Shown here: positions 36,932 through 46,405 of the stretch, piece after piece | Numbering within the stretch: position 1 is the stretch's first letter | Layout: every line of letters begins with the position of its first letter | Origin: Deltaproteobacteria bacterium | GTDB taxonomy: Bacteria; Myxococcota_A; UBA796; CAJQPC01 | DNA: 64,000 nt | Direction of reading: 5' to 3' | Assembly: GCA_016717595.1 (NCBI GenBank) | Contig: JADKFE010000012.1 | Coordinates: 55,316 to 119,315 of the forward strand | The notes under the pieces: model-generated | The model's input: the letters and a program-made list of their open reading frames with translations, nothing else | What the model was told of the DNA's origin: nothing | Database searches by the model: none | Position numbers and translations under genes: made by a program

Positions 36932-38881
36932 ATGCGCACGCGCGCCGCCGCTAGTCTCCTCGTCGCCGCCCTCGCGCTGCCGCTCGTCCCCGCCTGTGTC
37001 GAGGGCTCGGGCATCAACGGGCGCCAGCTCGCGCCGCCGCGCTCGGGCGAGGGCCCCTGCTTTGAGGCGAACCTCACCGACGGCCTGCAAGGCGGCGACG
37101 AGGCCCTGCTCGTCTTCCAGTGTTTTAACCAGCACGGCGCCTTTGAAGAGCTCGCCCCCACCGTCGAGTACGTCTGCACCGCCGAGACGGCTGACAGCTT
37201 CGTCACCGCGTTCAACGAGCTCGAGCGTGAGGTGGACCTCTCGGGCAACCTAGAGCTCGGCGCCAACCTGCTCTCGGATCCAGACGAGCCCCTCAAGGGC
37301 GCGCTCTCGCTGTACCAAGAGGCCTACGAGCTGCGCGACGCCCAGCGTGGCCTGTTCAGCGCGGCGATCACCTTGGCCTGGGAGGGGGCCGATGAGCTCC
37401 TCGCCTGCGAAGAGAGCGCCGATCCTGAGTCGTGCAGCGTCATCCGCCTCACCCGCCGCGTCTTGGCGACGGACCTCGTCGAGAAGGCCGAGCGTGTGAT
37501 GGACGCCGTCGCCGCCACCTCCACAGAGGAGGAGAAAGACGCCAACACCCGCACGATGATCGAGGTGCTCAACGAGAGCACCACCGCCGCCGGGAACGAC
37601 AAGAACGCGATCTTAGACCTCGCCTTGTTCATGATGGACGACGGCGGCAAGGTCGGCCAGGCCCCCATCGAGCGGCTGTTGCCTTACCTGCAGTACCTCG
37701 TCAGCCGCGATCTCGACGGCGACGGCGACGCCGACCGCAACCCCAAGAACGACGACCTCGTCGGCCAGCTCGTCAGCGAGTACGCCCGGCTGTGGCGGGA
37801 GGGCACGCTCCAGATGCTCCCCGCCATGATGACCACGCTGTACACGACGAACTCCAAGGGCACGGCTGTGGGCTGGGACGGTGAGGGCATCATCGACGAG
37901 CTGCTCCAGATCTCTGAGGAGCTCGGCGGCGACCCGGAGCTGCTCACTGAAGAGATCGTGCTGCCCACGGGCACCAAGACGACGGCCTTGGAGCTCGCGC
38001 TGGACACCCTCGACGACATCTACGAGAACAACAAAGACGTCAACGAGATCGTCACCACGCTCAGCGACACCACTGAAGACCTCTGTGACGGCGCCTCCAA
38101 CGACCTCTGCGGCATCGCTGAAGACGCCTTGCCGCCGCTCACCGCCGCCGTCGAGACGGGCATCGCCGATGTCGTGATCCCCGCGGTCTACGTCATGCAC
38201 AAGATGGTCGATTTTGACGTGCTCTTTGAGCTCGCGGATCTCGCCTTAGAGCTCGACCTCTTGGCCCGCACCGAGATGTTCTCGCAGATCAGCCTTGAGC
38301 GTGGGCTTCTGGAGCGAAACCTCAACCTCTTCCCCGTGCTCGTGAACGCCACCGACGGCGAGTTCACCCCCGAGGGAGAAGACGCCTTCGCGCTCGTGAC
38401 CTTCGCCATCAACCCCTGGAGCGACGACGGCGGCGCCGAGGTGGTGCCGCTGTTGGTGCCGCGCCCCCTCATCGTGCGCACCCTGCGCCCCGAGCGCCCC
38501 ATCGCCGATCTCGACTGGCTGCTCGGCGCCCTGCTCCCCCGGGTGCTCGACCCCAGCTCCGCGCTCTCGCTGGAGCAGCTCGACGCGCTGATGCTCAACT
38601 TCGACGAGGCCCAGCCTGAAGACGCCGAGCCTCTGGACCTGCTCGCCGAGGCCCGCACGATCCTCGACAACGAGGCGCTGTGGATGGCCGGCTTACGCCT
38701 GGGCGCGGACTGGACCTTGATGGAGCTGGTGAGCCCCACCGCTGAAGACGGCGGCCCCCTGGGCTACCTCTACGATCTGATCAACCGCGGCGTGCTCGAC
38801 CGTGTGCTCGGCCTCGCCGCCGACGTGATGGACATGCTCAACGACGACGACGCAGACGAGGGCGACACCGGCTCTCCCTGA
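36932..38881 (+). CDS. Large lipoprotein of unknown function
   Basis: A 649-residue lipoprotein (lipobox ALPLVPAC) with a predicted mostly helical, acidic mature part (for example LDLALFMMDDGGKVGQAPIE, DDIYENNKDVNEIVTTLSDT). One EF-hand-like DLDGDGDADRN occurs near residue 272. It has no known catalytic motif. The ATG at 36932 is preceded by CTGGAG. It is followed by a pyrimidine-only stretch (about 38900-38935) and then a FadL-like porin gene on the same strand. Confidence 0.8.
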   Translation: MRTRAAASLLVAALALPLVPACVEGSGINGRQLAPPRSGEGPCFEANLTDGLQGGDEALLVFQCFNQHGAFEELAPTVEYVCTAETADSFVTAFNELEREVDLSGNLELGANLLSDPDEPLKGALSLYQEAYELRDAQRGLFSAAITLAWEGADELLACEESADPESCSVIRLTRRVLATDLVEKAERVMDAVAATSTEEEKDANTRTMIEVLNESTTAAGNDKNAILDLALFMMDDGGKVGQAPIERLLPYLQYLVSRDLDGDGDADRNPKNDDLVGQLVSEYARLWREGTLQMLPAMMTTLYTTNSKGTAVGWDGEGIIDELLQISEELGGDPELLTEEIVLPTGTKTTALELALDTLDDIYENNKDVNEIVTTLSDTTEDLCDGASNDLCGIAEDALPPLTAAVETGIADVVIPAVYVMHKMVDFDVLFELADLALELDLLARTEMFSQISLERGLLERNLNLFPVLVNATDGEFTPEGEDAFALVTFAINPWSDDGGAEVVPLLVPRPLIVRTLRPERPIADLDWLLGALLPRVLDPSSALSLEQLDALMLNFDEAQPEDAEPLDLLAEARTILDNEALWMAGLRLGADWTLMELVSPTAEDGGPLGYLYDLINRGVLDRVLGLAADVMDMLNDDDADEGDTGSP

Positions 38882-38949
38882 GCCCCGCCCCGCGCCGTCC
38901 TCTCTCCCCTCCCCTGCTCCTCCCCTCTCTTGACCCGGATCAGACGCGG

Positions 38950-40764
38950 ATGTCCCTCGTGACCGCCCCCCTGCTGCTCGCCTTGGCCCAGACCGCTTGG
39001 GCCACCGTGCCCGACACCTACGGCCAAGGCTCCGCGAACCTCGGCCTGGGGAGCGCGGCGACGGCGCTCGCGAACGATCCCCACGCCGCCTACTACAACC
39101 CCGCGGGCCTCGCCCAGCTCAAGCGCCCGACGCTCACCATGGGCGGCATCGTCGGCGACGACCGGCTCCAGGGCTTCAACAACATCGTCTACGACACCGA
39201 CGCCGACGGTCAGCTCCAAGACGCCGACGGGTACCCCAACTCCGGGGCCGTGGGCGCCGACTACAGCGTGCGTGGCCCCGACGACGTGAGCCTGTACACC
39301 GCGGGCAGCCAGATCGGCCTCGCGTTCCCGATCTTTGATCAGTGGCTCACCTCGGGGGGTTACCGCTGGTTGTCCAACCGGCGCCTCACCTTCGGGCTCT
39401 CGGTCTACCTGCCCACGGCGACGACGATGCGCCTGCAGATGGAGGACCCTCAGACGCCCTACTACGTCATGTTCCGCAACCGGAACAACCGCTTCGCGCT
39501 GTACCCGGCGATGGGCGCGAAGCTGATGCAGGGCGTGTATGTCGGCGCGGGGGCGCAGCTCAAGTTCCAGCCCACGGCGCGTATCCGCATCTCGTCCTAC
39601 ACCACCGTCGAGAGCTTCCCCAACGATCAGGGGGACGAAGAGATCGAGGTGATCATCACCTCTGAGGTGGACGAGCTGGTGCTCGACCTCAAGCCGGCGA
39701 TGTCGCCGAACTTCGGGTTCTTGTTTAAGCCCGCCGAGTTTATGACCGCGTTCACCGGCTTCAACATCCCCGAGGGCGAGGCCTGGTGGAACGTCCTGGA
39801 GCACACCTCCATCGGCTACTCCTACCGCGGCGACTGGGGCACCAAGACCACGGCGAACGTGACGGTTCTGGCGAACGGTGAGGTGAGCTTCGACGGCGAG
39901 ACGCTGCTGCTGTCGTCCTTGCTCGCCGAGCCCATCGAGATCGAGCTCAAAGATCTCGTCTCTCTGTACAACCCGCCCCAGTCCACCGTGGGCGTGGCCA
40001 CGGGCTTCGACTTCGGCGCCGACGACCGCAACGAGCTGCTCGTCACCTTAGACCTCAACAAGGTCTACTGGTCGATGTTCACCGAGACGACCACACCCTA
40101 CCAAGAGATGAGCGTCGAGGCCCTCACGGGCAGCTCGGTGACGATCAAGGTGGGCAGCGACGTCGGCGCGCCGGGCTTCAACGACACCGTGAACGTGCGC
40201 ATGGGCACGAGCTTCGCCCGGGACTGGACGGGCAAGAAGGGCCCAGGCAACGTGTTCACCACGACCCTCCGCGGCGGCTACGGCTTCGTGCCCACCCCCG
40301 TGCCCGACCAGACCGGGCTCACGAACTACATGGACAGCGACCGCCACGTCGTCTCCGCCGGGGTGGGCCTGCGCTTCTTCCCGAAGAGCGCGCCGGGGCC
40401 GATCAACATCGATCTCGGCGGCCAGTACCAGCAGCTCGTGACCCGCACAGTGCAGAAGAGCGCCGATCTGGTCTCTGACACCGACGGCGACGGCGATCCC
40501 GACTACGCGCGGGGCTACCCCCTGGCCGGGGAGATCACCTCCGCGGGCTCGTTGTGGGTGGCGACCTTGGGCGCGACCTTCGAGTTTGGCCACGCCAAAC
40601 GTGCCCCCGAGCGGACCGAGGTAGACGGCCTGCACGGCCTCGTGCCCGCCAAAGACGAGCCCGAGTCGGCGCCGCCCCCGGGCCCGACGTGGTGCCCTCG
40701 GCCCCGCCGACCCCTGAGACGACGCCCGCGCCCGCGCCGGCGCCCCGCGCCCCAAGCCCTCTGA
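38950..40764 (+). CDS. FadL/OmpP1-like outer-membrane protein
   Basis: A 604-residue exported barrel. After the signal peptide (LLLALAQTAWA) the mature start YGQGSANLGLGSAATALAND then AAYYNPAGLAQLKRPTL is the hallmark of FadL/aromatic-hydrocarbon porins, where the N-terminus plugs the barrel. Asp-rich Ca-type loops occur (DTDADGQLQDADGYPN, DTDGDGDPDYARG). The last 30 residues become Arg/Pro-rich and use CGA and AGA codons rare in this DNA, while another frame there reads Pro/Ala/Thr-rich. A base error near 40,690 is possible, though no clean alternative stop exists. Confidence 0.88.
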   Translation: MSLVTAPLLLALAQTAWATVPDTYGQGSANLGLGSAATALANDPHAAYYNPAGLAQLKRPTLTMGGIVGDDRLQGFNNIVYDTDADGQLQDADGYPNSGAVGADYSVRGPDDVSLYTAGSQIGLAFPIFDQWLTSGGYRWLSNRRLTFGLSVYLPTATTMRLQMEDPQTPYYVMFRNRNNRFALYPAMGAKLMQGVYVGAGAQLKFQPTARIRISSYTTVESFPNDQGDEEIEVIITSEVDELVLDLKPAMSPNFGFLFKPAEFMTAFTGFNIPEGEAWWNVLEHTSIGYSYRGDWGTKTTANVTVLANGEVSFDGETLLLSSLLAEPIEIELKDLVSLYNPPQSTVGVATGFDFGADDRNELLVTLDLNKVYWSMFTETTTPYQEMSVEALTGSSVTIKVGSDVGAPGFNDTVNVRMGTSFARDWTGKKGPGNVFTTTLRGGYGFVPTPVPDQTGLTNYMDSDRHVVSAGVGLRFFPKSAPGPINIDLGGQYQQLVTRTVQKSADLVSDTDGDGDPDYARGYPLAGEITSAGSLWVATLGATFEFGHAKRAPERTEVDGLHGLVPAKDEPESAPPPGPTWCPRPRRPLRRRPRPRRRPAPQAL

Positions 40765-40778
40765 GCGTGGAGATCACG

Positions 40779-41825
40779 ATGTTCACCCGCCTGTCCCCCT
40801 CCGTGTGTGTGCTGCTCACCTTGGCCCTCGCCGCCTGCGGAGACAAAGACGCCTCCAGCGACGACAGCGCCTCGGGCCTGCCCTGCTCCACCTCCGTGCC
40901 CGGCCTCATCTTGCCCGACGGCGCCCTGAGCGGCGACGTGCCCTTGACGCTGAACCTCAGCTCCCCGGACGAGACCTCGGCGAACGTCACCCTGGAGTGG
41001 TCCCTGGACGGTGAGTCCTGGTCACCCGCCACCGTGGAGGGCTCTCTCAGCGATCTGCCCGTGAGCCCCGAAGGTTCCCCCACGGACCTCATCTGGGACA
41101 GCGTGGCGGATCTGGGCTACGCCGCCGTCGAGGGCCTTCAGCTCAAGGTCGTCGCGACGTCCGCCTGCGGCGTGTGGCCCAAGAACATCGTCACCGGCCT
41201 GACCGTGCTGAATGAGGAGGTCACCCCGCCGACCTGCACGATCGCGCTGACCACGCCGACCAACCCCAGCGACGGCGTGGTCACCCTGGCCTACACCACC
41301 ACCCACCCCGACTCCACCCCCGTGGACGTGCGCCTGAGCTTCTCCACCGACGGCGGCGGCACCTACACCGCCGCCGACCTGAAGACCGGCGACTGCGACG
41401 GCGACGGCGCCAACGACGGCCCCACGGGCGTGACCACGAGCCCCGAAGGCGCCGCGCACTGCCTGGCCTGGGACACCGAGGCGCGCATCAACACCGATCA
41501 AGAGGTCGTCGTCAAGCTCGAGTGCCTCAACGGCGCGAGCTCGACCTTGGAGTCGGAGGCCATCTCCGAGGCCTTCACCGTGGCGAACGACCCGACGCCG
41601 GAGCCGGGGGAGGTGGTGGTGACGGAGGTGCTAGGAAATGCTTGGCTGCTCTCGGGCAGCTACATCGAGCTTCACAACCGCACCAACCACACCTTGAACG
41701 TGAACGGCCTGCTCGTCGAGATCTGGAACCGCGGCAAAGACCCAAACACCACCGCCGCCCGTGGACAACACGAGCTGAGCGTGACCTCAGGCATCATCAA
41801 CGTGCCGGCCAAGGGCTCGCGGTGA
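40779..41825 (+). CDS. Lipoprotein with interrupted lamin-tail domain
   Basis: A 348-residue lipoprotein (lipobox VLLTLALAAC). Two beta-sandwich-like repeats of about 120 residues (VPLTLNLSSPDETSANVTLE and DGVVTLAYTTTHPDSTPVDV) come first. Then comes the start of a lamin-tail domain: GEVVVTEVLGNAWLLSGSYI, ELHNRTNHTLNVNG, ending at VPAKGSR. A TGA at 41823 stops it mid-domain. The -1 frame continues naturally (VIAGSDSLTTNGCLPVDR) to 41878. A frame break is therefore likely, and even then the domain remains short. Confidence 0.75.
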   Translation: MFTRLSPSVCVLLTLALAACGDKDASSDDSASGLPCSTSVPGLILPDGALSGDVPLTLNLSSPDETSANVTLEWSLDGESWSPATVEGSLSDLPVSPEGSPTDLIWDSVADLGYAAVEGLQLKVVATSACGVWPKNIVTGLTVLNEEVTPPTCTIALTTPTNPSDGVVTLAYTTTHPDSTPVDVRLSFSTDGGGTYTAADLKTGDCDGDGANDGPTGVTTSPEGAAHCLAWDTEARINTDQEVVVKLECLNGASSTLESEAISEAFTVANDPTPEPGEVVVTEVLGNAWLLSGSYIELHNRTNHTLNVNGLLVEIWNRGKDPNTTAARGQHELSVTSGIINVPAKGSR

Positions 41826-42017
41826 TCGCCGGCAGCGACAGCCTCACCACGAACGGCTGCTTGCCCGTCGACCGCTGACGCGCGCCCCTCCCCGCGCTAC
41901 CTTACCCCCCATGCTCCCCCACCCTCCCCCGCCCCCCTCAACCTGTACGCGCTCTCCGAGCCCGAGCTCGCCGCCGCCCTCGCCGCCTGGGGCGAGCCGG
42001 CGTTTCGCGCCAAGCAG

Positions 42018-43019
42018 GTGCGGCGGTGGATCTACGAGCGCGGCGCCACCACCGCTGAAGAGATGACCGACCTCCCCCAGCGCCTCCGGACACGCCTGGG
42101 CGCCGAGGCCGTGTTCGGCACCTTGTCCCTCGCCGCCGAGCAGGTGAGCAACGACGGCACGATCAAGCGGGTGTATGCCTTGCCTGATGGCCAGCTCATC
42201 GAGTCGGTGCTCATGCCGTATGAGGACGGGCGGCGCACGGCGTGTATCTCTAGCCAGGCGGGCTGCGCCATGGCCTGCGCGTTCTGCGCCACGGGGCAGA
42301 TGGGCTTCGCGCGCCAGCTCACCGAGGCGGAGATCGTCGAGCAGGCGCTGCGGTTCGCGCAGGAGCTGGTCAAGCGCGGCGAGCGGCTCTCCAACGTCGT
42401 GATGATGGGCATGGGCGAGCCGTTTCACAACTATGAGAACGCCGTGGGCGCCATGCGGCGGCTGATCGGGGAGCTGGGCATCGGCGCGCGGCACATCACC
42501 GTGAGCACGGTCGGGCTCGCGCCGCAGATTCGGCGCTTCGCTGGGGAGGGCCTCCAGGTCACCCTGGCGATCAGCCTACACGCCGCCACGGACGAGGCCC
42601 GCGCCGCGCTGTTGCCGATCAACCGGCGCTGGCCGCTGGCGGAGCTCCTCGACGCCTGCCGAGAGTACGCCGAGCGCGCCGGGCGGCGGATCTCCTTTGA
42701 GTGGGCGCTGATCTCGGGCAAGAACGACTCCGTCGGTGAGGCCGAGCGGCTGGGGAGGCTCTTACAGGGGCTGCCGGCCCATGTGAACCTCATCCCGCTC
42801 AACCCCACCGCCGGGTATGACGGCGCGCCGACGCAGGCGCCCCAGGCCCAGCGGTTCGTGGAGGTGTTGGGGCGGTTTGGCGTGAGCGCCACGGTGCGGG
42901 TGCGCCGGGGCATCGACATCGACGCAGGATGCGGACAGCTCAAGGCCGCGGTGCTCAAGCGTGAGCGCGCCGCCGCCGCCGCGGCGATCGCCGCCGCCGA
43001 GTCCGCCGAGACGCCGTGA
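42018..43019 (+). CDS. rlmN: 23S rRNA (adenine-C2) methyltransferase RlmN
   Basis: Radical-SAM enzyme that methylates C2 of A2503 in 23S rRNA and of A37 in some tRNAs. The cluster motif CAMACAFC (CxxxCxxC) lies near residue 86, with MGMGEPFHNYENA, ISLHAATDEAR, FEWALISGKNDS and the C-terminal RRGIDIDAGCGQL holding the methyl-carrying Cys. From GTG 42018 there are 333 residues, but homology continues upstream in frame from 41937 (LNLYALSEPELAAAL, GEPAFRAKQ). The natural ATG at 41911 is one base out of frame across a C6 run, so the true start is probably 41911 with an indel. The stop overlaps the next gene's GTG. Confidence 0.93.
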   Translation: MRRWIYERGATTAEEMTDLPQRLRTRLGAEAVFGTLSLAAEQVSNDGTIKRVYALPDGQLIESVLMPYEDGRRTACISSQAGCAMACAFCATGQMGFARQLTEAEIVEQALRFAQELVKRGERLSNVVMMGMGEPFHNYENAVGAMRRLIGELGIGARHITVSTVGLAPQIRRFAGEGLQVTLAISLHAATDEARAALLPINRRWPLAELLDACREYAERAGRRISFEWALISGKNDSVGEAERLGRLLQGLPAHVNLIPLNPTAGYDGAPTQAPQAQRFVEVLGRFGVSATVRVRRGIDIDAGCGQLKAAVLKRERAAAAAAIAAAESAETP

Positions 43020-43978
43020 GCCCGAGGCGCCGCCGGTGGATCGGCCTCGCGGCGCGGGTCACCCTCACCGCCGCCGCCCTCGCGCTGTTGTTGACCCGGG
43101 TTCAGCCCGGCCAGGTGCACGACGCCTTGGGCCTCGCCCCGGCCTGGGTGTTTGTGCTGCCGGTGAGCCTCATGCTGGTGAACTCGGCGATTCACGCCCT
43201 GCGGCTGCGCTGGCTGCTCCTCGCCGCCGGGCAGCCCGCGCCGTTTCTGGGCGTGTGGTCGGCCATGCTTCAGTCGCTTTTTTTCGGCCTCGCCTTGCCC
43301 ACGGGCGGCGCCGAGGTGGTGCGGCTGGCGCTGTTGACCCGCGCCGGGGCCACGGCGGAGGCCACGGTCGCCGTGTTGTGGATCGCCCGGCTCTTGGAGC
43401 TCGCGCCTTGGGGTGGGCTGTTGGCGTTTGGCCTCGCCCGGGGCCTCGCCGCGGACGACCCGGCCTTGGGCGCCACCGCCGCGCTGTTCTTGAGCCTGTT
43501 CATCGGGATCTGGGCGGCCACGGGCCTGGCGTTGCGCTGGGGGTCTCGGCTCACGGATCGCCTGCCAGAGCGCATCGCCCAATTTTTGCGACAGGGTGAG
43601 ATCTCGATGCGACAGGTGCGACAAGACCACGGCGCGGCGTGGCGGGCGCTCTTGGCGTCGTTCCCCTACGCCTTCATCAACTGCCTCAACGTGTGGCTCA
43701 TCGGCAAGGCGTTTGGGCTCTCCTGGGGCTACGACGACGTGCTGGGGATGATCCCCGCCGCCGACGCGCTGATCTCGCTGCCGGTGACCTTGAGCGGCGT
43801 CGGCGTGCGTGAGGGCGTCTTTGTTCACGCCTTGGCCCGGTTTGGCGCCACAGAGGAGCTCGCCGTCGCCATCGCGCTCACCCGCTGGACGGGCGAGCTG
43901 GGCCGCGCCGCCGTGGGCGGTCTGCTGGCGCTCTGGGGGCTCAGCTCGTCGAGCCCCGAAGATCCCGCCGCATCCTGA
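43016..43978 (+). CDS. Flippase-like membrane protein (LPG synthase TM/UPF0104 family)
   Basis: A 320-residue polytopic membrane protein with about eight segments. It carries the family stretches RLRWLLLAAGQPAPF, LFFGLALPTGGAEVVRLALL and the late AADALISLPVTLSGVGVREG. Members include AglD/YbhN and the membrane part of MprF, probably moving lipid-linked substrates. The GTG start overlaps the rlmN stop by four bases (GTGA). Confidence 0.9.
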   Translation: MSPRRRRWIGLAARVTLTAAALALLLTRVQPGQVHDALGLAPAWVFVLPVSLMLVNSAIHALRLRWLLLAAGQPAPFLGVWSAMLQSLFFGLALPTGGAEVVRLALLTRAGATAEATVAVLWIARLLELAPWGGLLAFGLARGLAADDPALGATAALFLSLFIGIWAATGLALRWGSRLTDRLPERIAQFLRQGEISMRQVRQDHGAAWRALLASFPYAFINCLNVWLIGKAFGLSWGYDDVLGMIPAADALISLPVTLSGVGVREGVFVHALARFGATEELAVAIALTRWTGELGRAAVGGLLALWGLSSSSPEDPAAS

Positions 43979-44015
43979 GCCATTTCGCGGCACACTGAAG
44001 GGCAGAGGTGCGCCT

Positions 44016-46400
44016 GTGCGGTTGTGGAGCCTGCTTCTGCTCGTCGCCTGCGAGACGAACGCCCCTGAGAAGGGCGCGTCGTTCGACCACGACGGCGACG
44101 GCCACCTCCCCCCAGACGACTGTGACGACGACAACGCCCAGGTGAACCCGGCGATGCCCGAGCTGTGCGACGGCCTGGACAACGACTGCAACACACTTGT
44201 TGACGATTCACCCGTCGAGGGGCTGTGGGTGTTTGAGGACGCCGACGGCGACGGCTTCGGCGCTGGGGCGGGCCGCGCCGCCTGTGGGCTCCCCGAGGGC
44301 AGCTCCCTGCGAGACGGCGACTGTGACGACGCGGACGCCGAGCGCGCCCCCGGGCTGGAGGAGCGCTGCGACGGCCTCGACAACGACTGCAACGGACGTG
44401 TTGACAACGACGCCATCGACGCGGACCCCTACGCCGCGGATCTCGACGGCGACGGCTGGGGCGACGGCGGCGTGGCCTGGCTCTGCGCGCCGATTCAGGG
44501 CCTCGCGCCTTATGGCGACTGTGACGACGCCGATCCCCTCACCTCGCCGGACGGGGTGGAGGTCTGCGACGGCCTGGACAACGACTGCGACGGGGAGCCC
44601 GACGACGCGCCCCTCGACGGCCAGAGCTGGGAGGCCGATCTCGACGGCGACGGCTGGGGCGCGGGCGCGGCGATCCTCGCCTGCGAGGCGCCGGAGGGCT
44701 TCGCGCCCGCCGGGGACTGTGACGACGGCGACGGCGCCGTGAGCCCCAGCGCGGATGAGCTCTGCGACGGCGTCGATCAAGACTGCGACGGCGACATCGA
44801 CGAGTCCGCGTGGGACGCCCCCACCTGGGCCCTGGACCTCGACGGCGACGGCTTCGGTGACCCGGCGTGGGCGGTGACCCGGTGTGACGGGCCCACGGGC
44901 TACGTCCCCGACGCCCAGGACTGCGACGACGGCGACCCCGCGGTGAACCCCCTCGGCGCGGAGCTCTGCGGCGACGGCCTCGACGGCGACTGTGATGGCC
45001 GCGCCGGGCCGAGCTGCGGGCCTGGGGGCGACGGCGCCGTAGACGAGGGCACGGCGCAGCTCATCGGCGCCGCCGCCGGGGACGCGGCGGGCTACGCGGT
45101 CAGCTTCGCCGGGGATCTCGACGGCGACGGCCTTCAAGAGCTGGTGATCGGCGCGCCTTCAGTCACGGTCTCCACCCGTGGCGACGGCGTGGCGTACCTG
45201 GTCTTGGGGGCGAGCCTCGGCGGCCCCCTCTCTCTGGCCGACGCCGACGCCGCGCTCGTGGGCGAGGGCCGCAACGCCGCCGCCGGCACAGCCTTGGCCC
45301 CCGCCGGGGACTGGGACGGCGACGGGATCCTTGACCTGTGGGTGGGCGCCTCCACCGACGGCCGCGGCGGCGCCTCCGCCGGGGTGGTGAGCCTCGTCTC
45401 CGGCGCCAGCCGCGGGGCGGTGGACCTCGGCGACGCGCCGTTCACCCTCATCGGCGACGAACAAGAGGCCTACCTCGGCGGCGCCTTGACCCGCCTCGAC
45501 CTCAACGGCGATGGCGCCTGGGATCTCGGCGCCGGGGCGATCGGTGATGACCGCGGCGGCGACGGCGCCGGGGCGGTGTTTTTGGTGCTCGGCCCCACGA
45601 GCGGCGGCCTTGGCGGCACCTTGAGCGCGGACGAGGCCGACCTCATCCTCATCGGCGAGAGCGCTGAAGATCGCGCCGGGGCCGCGCTCACGAGCGCCGG
45701 GGACGTCGATGGAGACGGCCTCGATGACCTGCTCGTCGGCGCCTGGGGCAACGACACCGCCGGGCTGAACGCTGGTGCAGCATATTTGTTGCTCGGCGCG
45801 AGCGCCGGGGTGGGCACCCTCGATCTCAGCGCCGCCGACGCGGTCTTTCTAGGAGAGGCCGTCGAGGACTACGCCGGGTTCGCCGTGGCCGGTGGCGGCG
45901 ACAGCGGCGGGGACAGCGACGGCGACGGCTACGCCGACCTGCTCATCGGCGCGCGCTCCAGCGATCGGGGCGGCTTAGACGCCGGGGCGACGTACTGGCT
46001 GCGCGGCCCCAAGACCGGCACCGTCAGCCTCTACGCGGCGGACGCCATCCTCATCGGCGAGGCCGCCCAGGACTACGCGGGCTACTCCTTGGCCGCGGGC
46101 GACGTCAACGGAGATGGCCTCTCCGACGCGGTCGTCGGCGCCCACTACAACGACCGAGGCGGCAGCGCCGCGGGGGCGGTCTTCGTGTTTATGGACATCG
46201 GCGTGGGGGTGATCTCCAGCGCTGACGCCGAGGCCAGCTACGCCGGGGCCGCCGCGCGAGACAACCTCGGCACCGCGATGAGCGTGGGCGACTGGGACGG
46301 GGACGGCGCCGACGACCTGCTGTTGGCCGCGCCAGGGCAAGACGACGGCGGCGCTGAAGCGGGCGCGGCGACGCTGATCTTGGGCGGCTTAGGCTTCTGA
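44016..46400 (+). CDS. Lipoprotein with five MopE repeats and an FG-GAP propeller
   Basis: A 794-residue surface-type lipoprotein from the GTG at 44016 (RLWSLLLLVAC lipobox). Residues about 20-345 hold five Asp/Cys-rich MopE metal-binding repeats (consensus DLDGDGxG then DCDDxD then CDGLDNDCDGxxDD). Residues about 355-790 hold seven FG-GAP/integrin-type repeats (AGDxDGDGxxDLxVGA), enough for a seven-blade Ca-dependent beta-propeller. Expected outside the cell, binding Ca and perhaps Cu or ligands. An earlier in-frame opening overlaps the flippase gene and is unlikely. Confidence 0.9.
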   Translation: MRLWSLLLLVACETNAPEKGASFDHDGDGHLPPDDCDDDNAQVNPAMPELCDGLDNDCNTLVDDSPVEGLWVFEDADGDGFGAGAGRAACGLPEGSSLRDGDCDDADAERAPGLEERCDGLDNDCNGRVDNDAIDADPYAADLDGDGWGDGGVAWLCAPIQGLAPYGDCDDADPLTSPDGVEVCDGLDNDCDGEPDDAPLDGQSWEADLDGDGWGAGAAILACEAPEGFAPAGDCDDGDGAVSPSADELCDGVDQDCDGDIDESAWDAPTWALDLDGDGFGDPAWAVTRCDGPTGYVPDAQDCDDGDPAVNPLGAELCGDGLDGDCDGRAGPSCGPGGDGAVDEGTAQLIGAAAGDAAGYAVSFAGDLDGDGLQELVIGAPSVTVSTRGDGVAYLVLGASLGGPLSLADADAALVGEGRNAAAGTALAPAGDWDGDGILDLWVGASTDGRGGASAGVVSLVSGASRGAVDLGDAPFTLIGDEQEAYLGGALTRLDLNGDGAWDLGAGAIGDDRGGDGAGAVFLVLGPTSGGLGGTLSADEADLILIGESAEDRAGAALTSAGDVDGDGLDDLLVGAWGNDTAGLNAGAAYLLLGASAGVGTLDLSAADAVFLGEAVEDYAGFAVAGGGDSGGDSDGDGYADLLIGARSSDRGGLDAGATYWLRGPKTGTVSLYAADAILIGEAAQDYAGYSLAAGDVNGDGLSDAVVGAHYNDRGGSAAGAVFVFMDIGVGVISSADAEASYAGAAARDNLGTAMSVGDWDGDGADDLLLAAPGQDDGGAEAGAATLILGGLGF

Positions 46401-46405
46401 GGCGC

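Noticed and set aside
41823..41825. TGA in the lamin-tail lipoprotein as a selenocysteine codon
   Set aside because: The frame beyond it is not protein-like, there is no redox motif, and a -1 shift gives the natural continuation.
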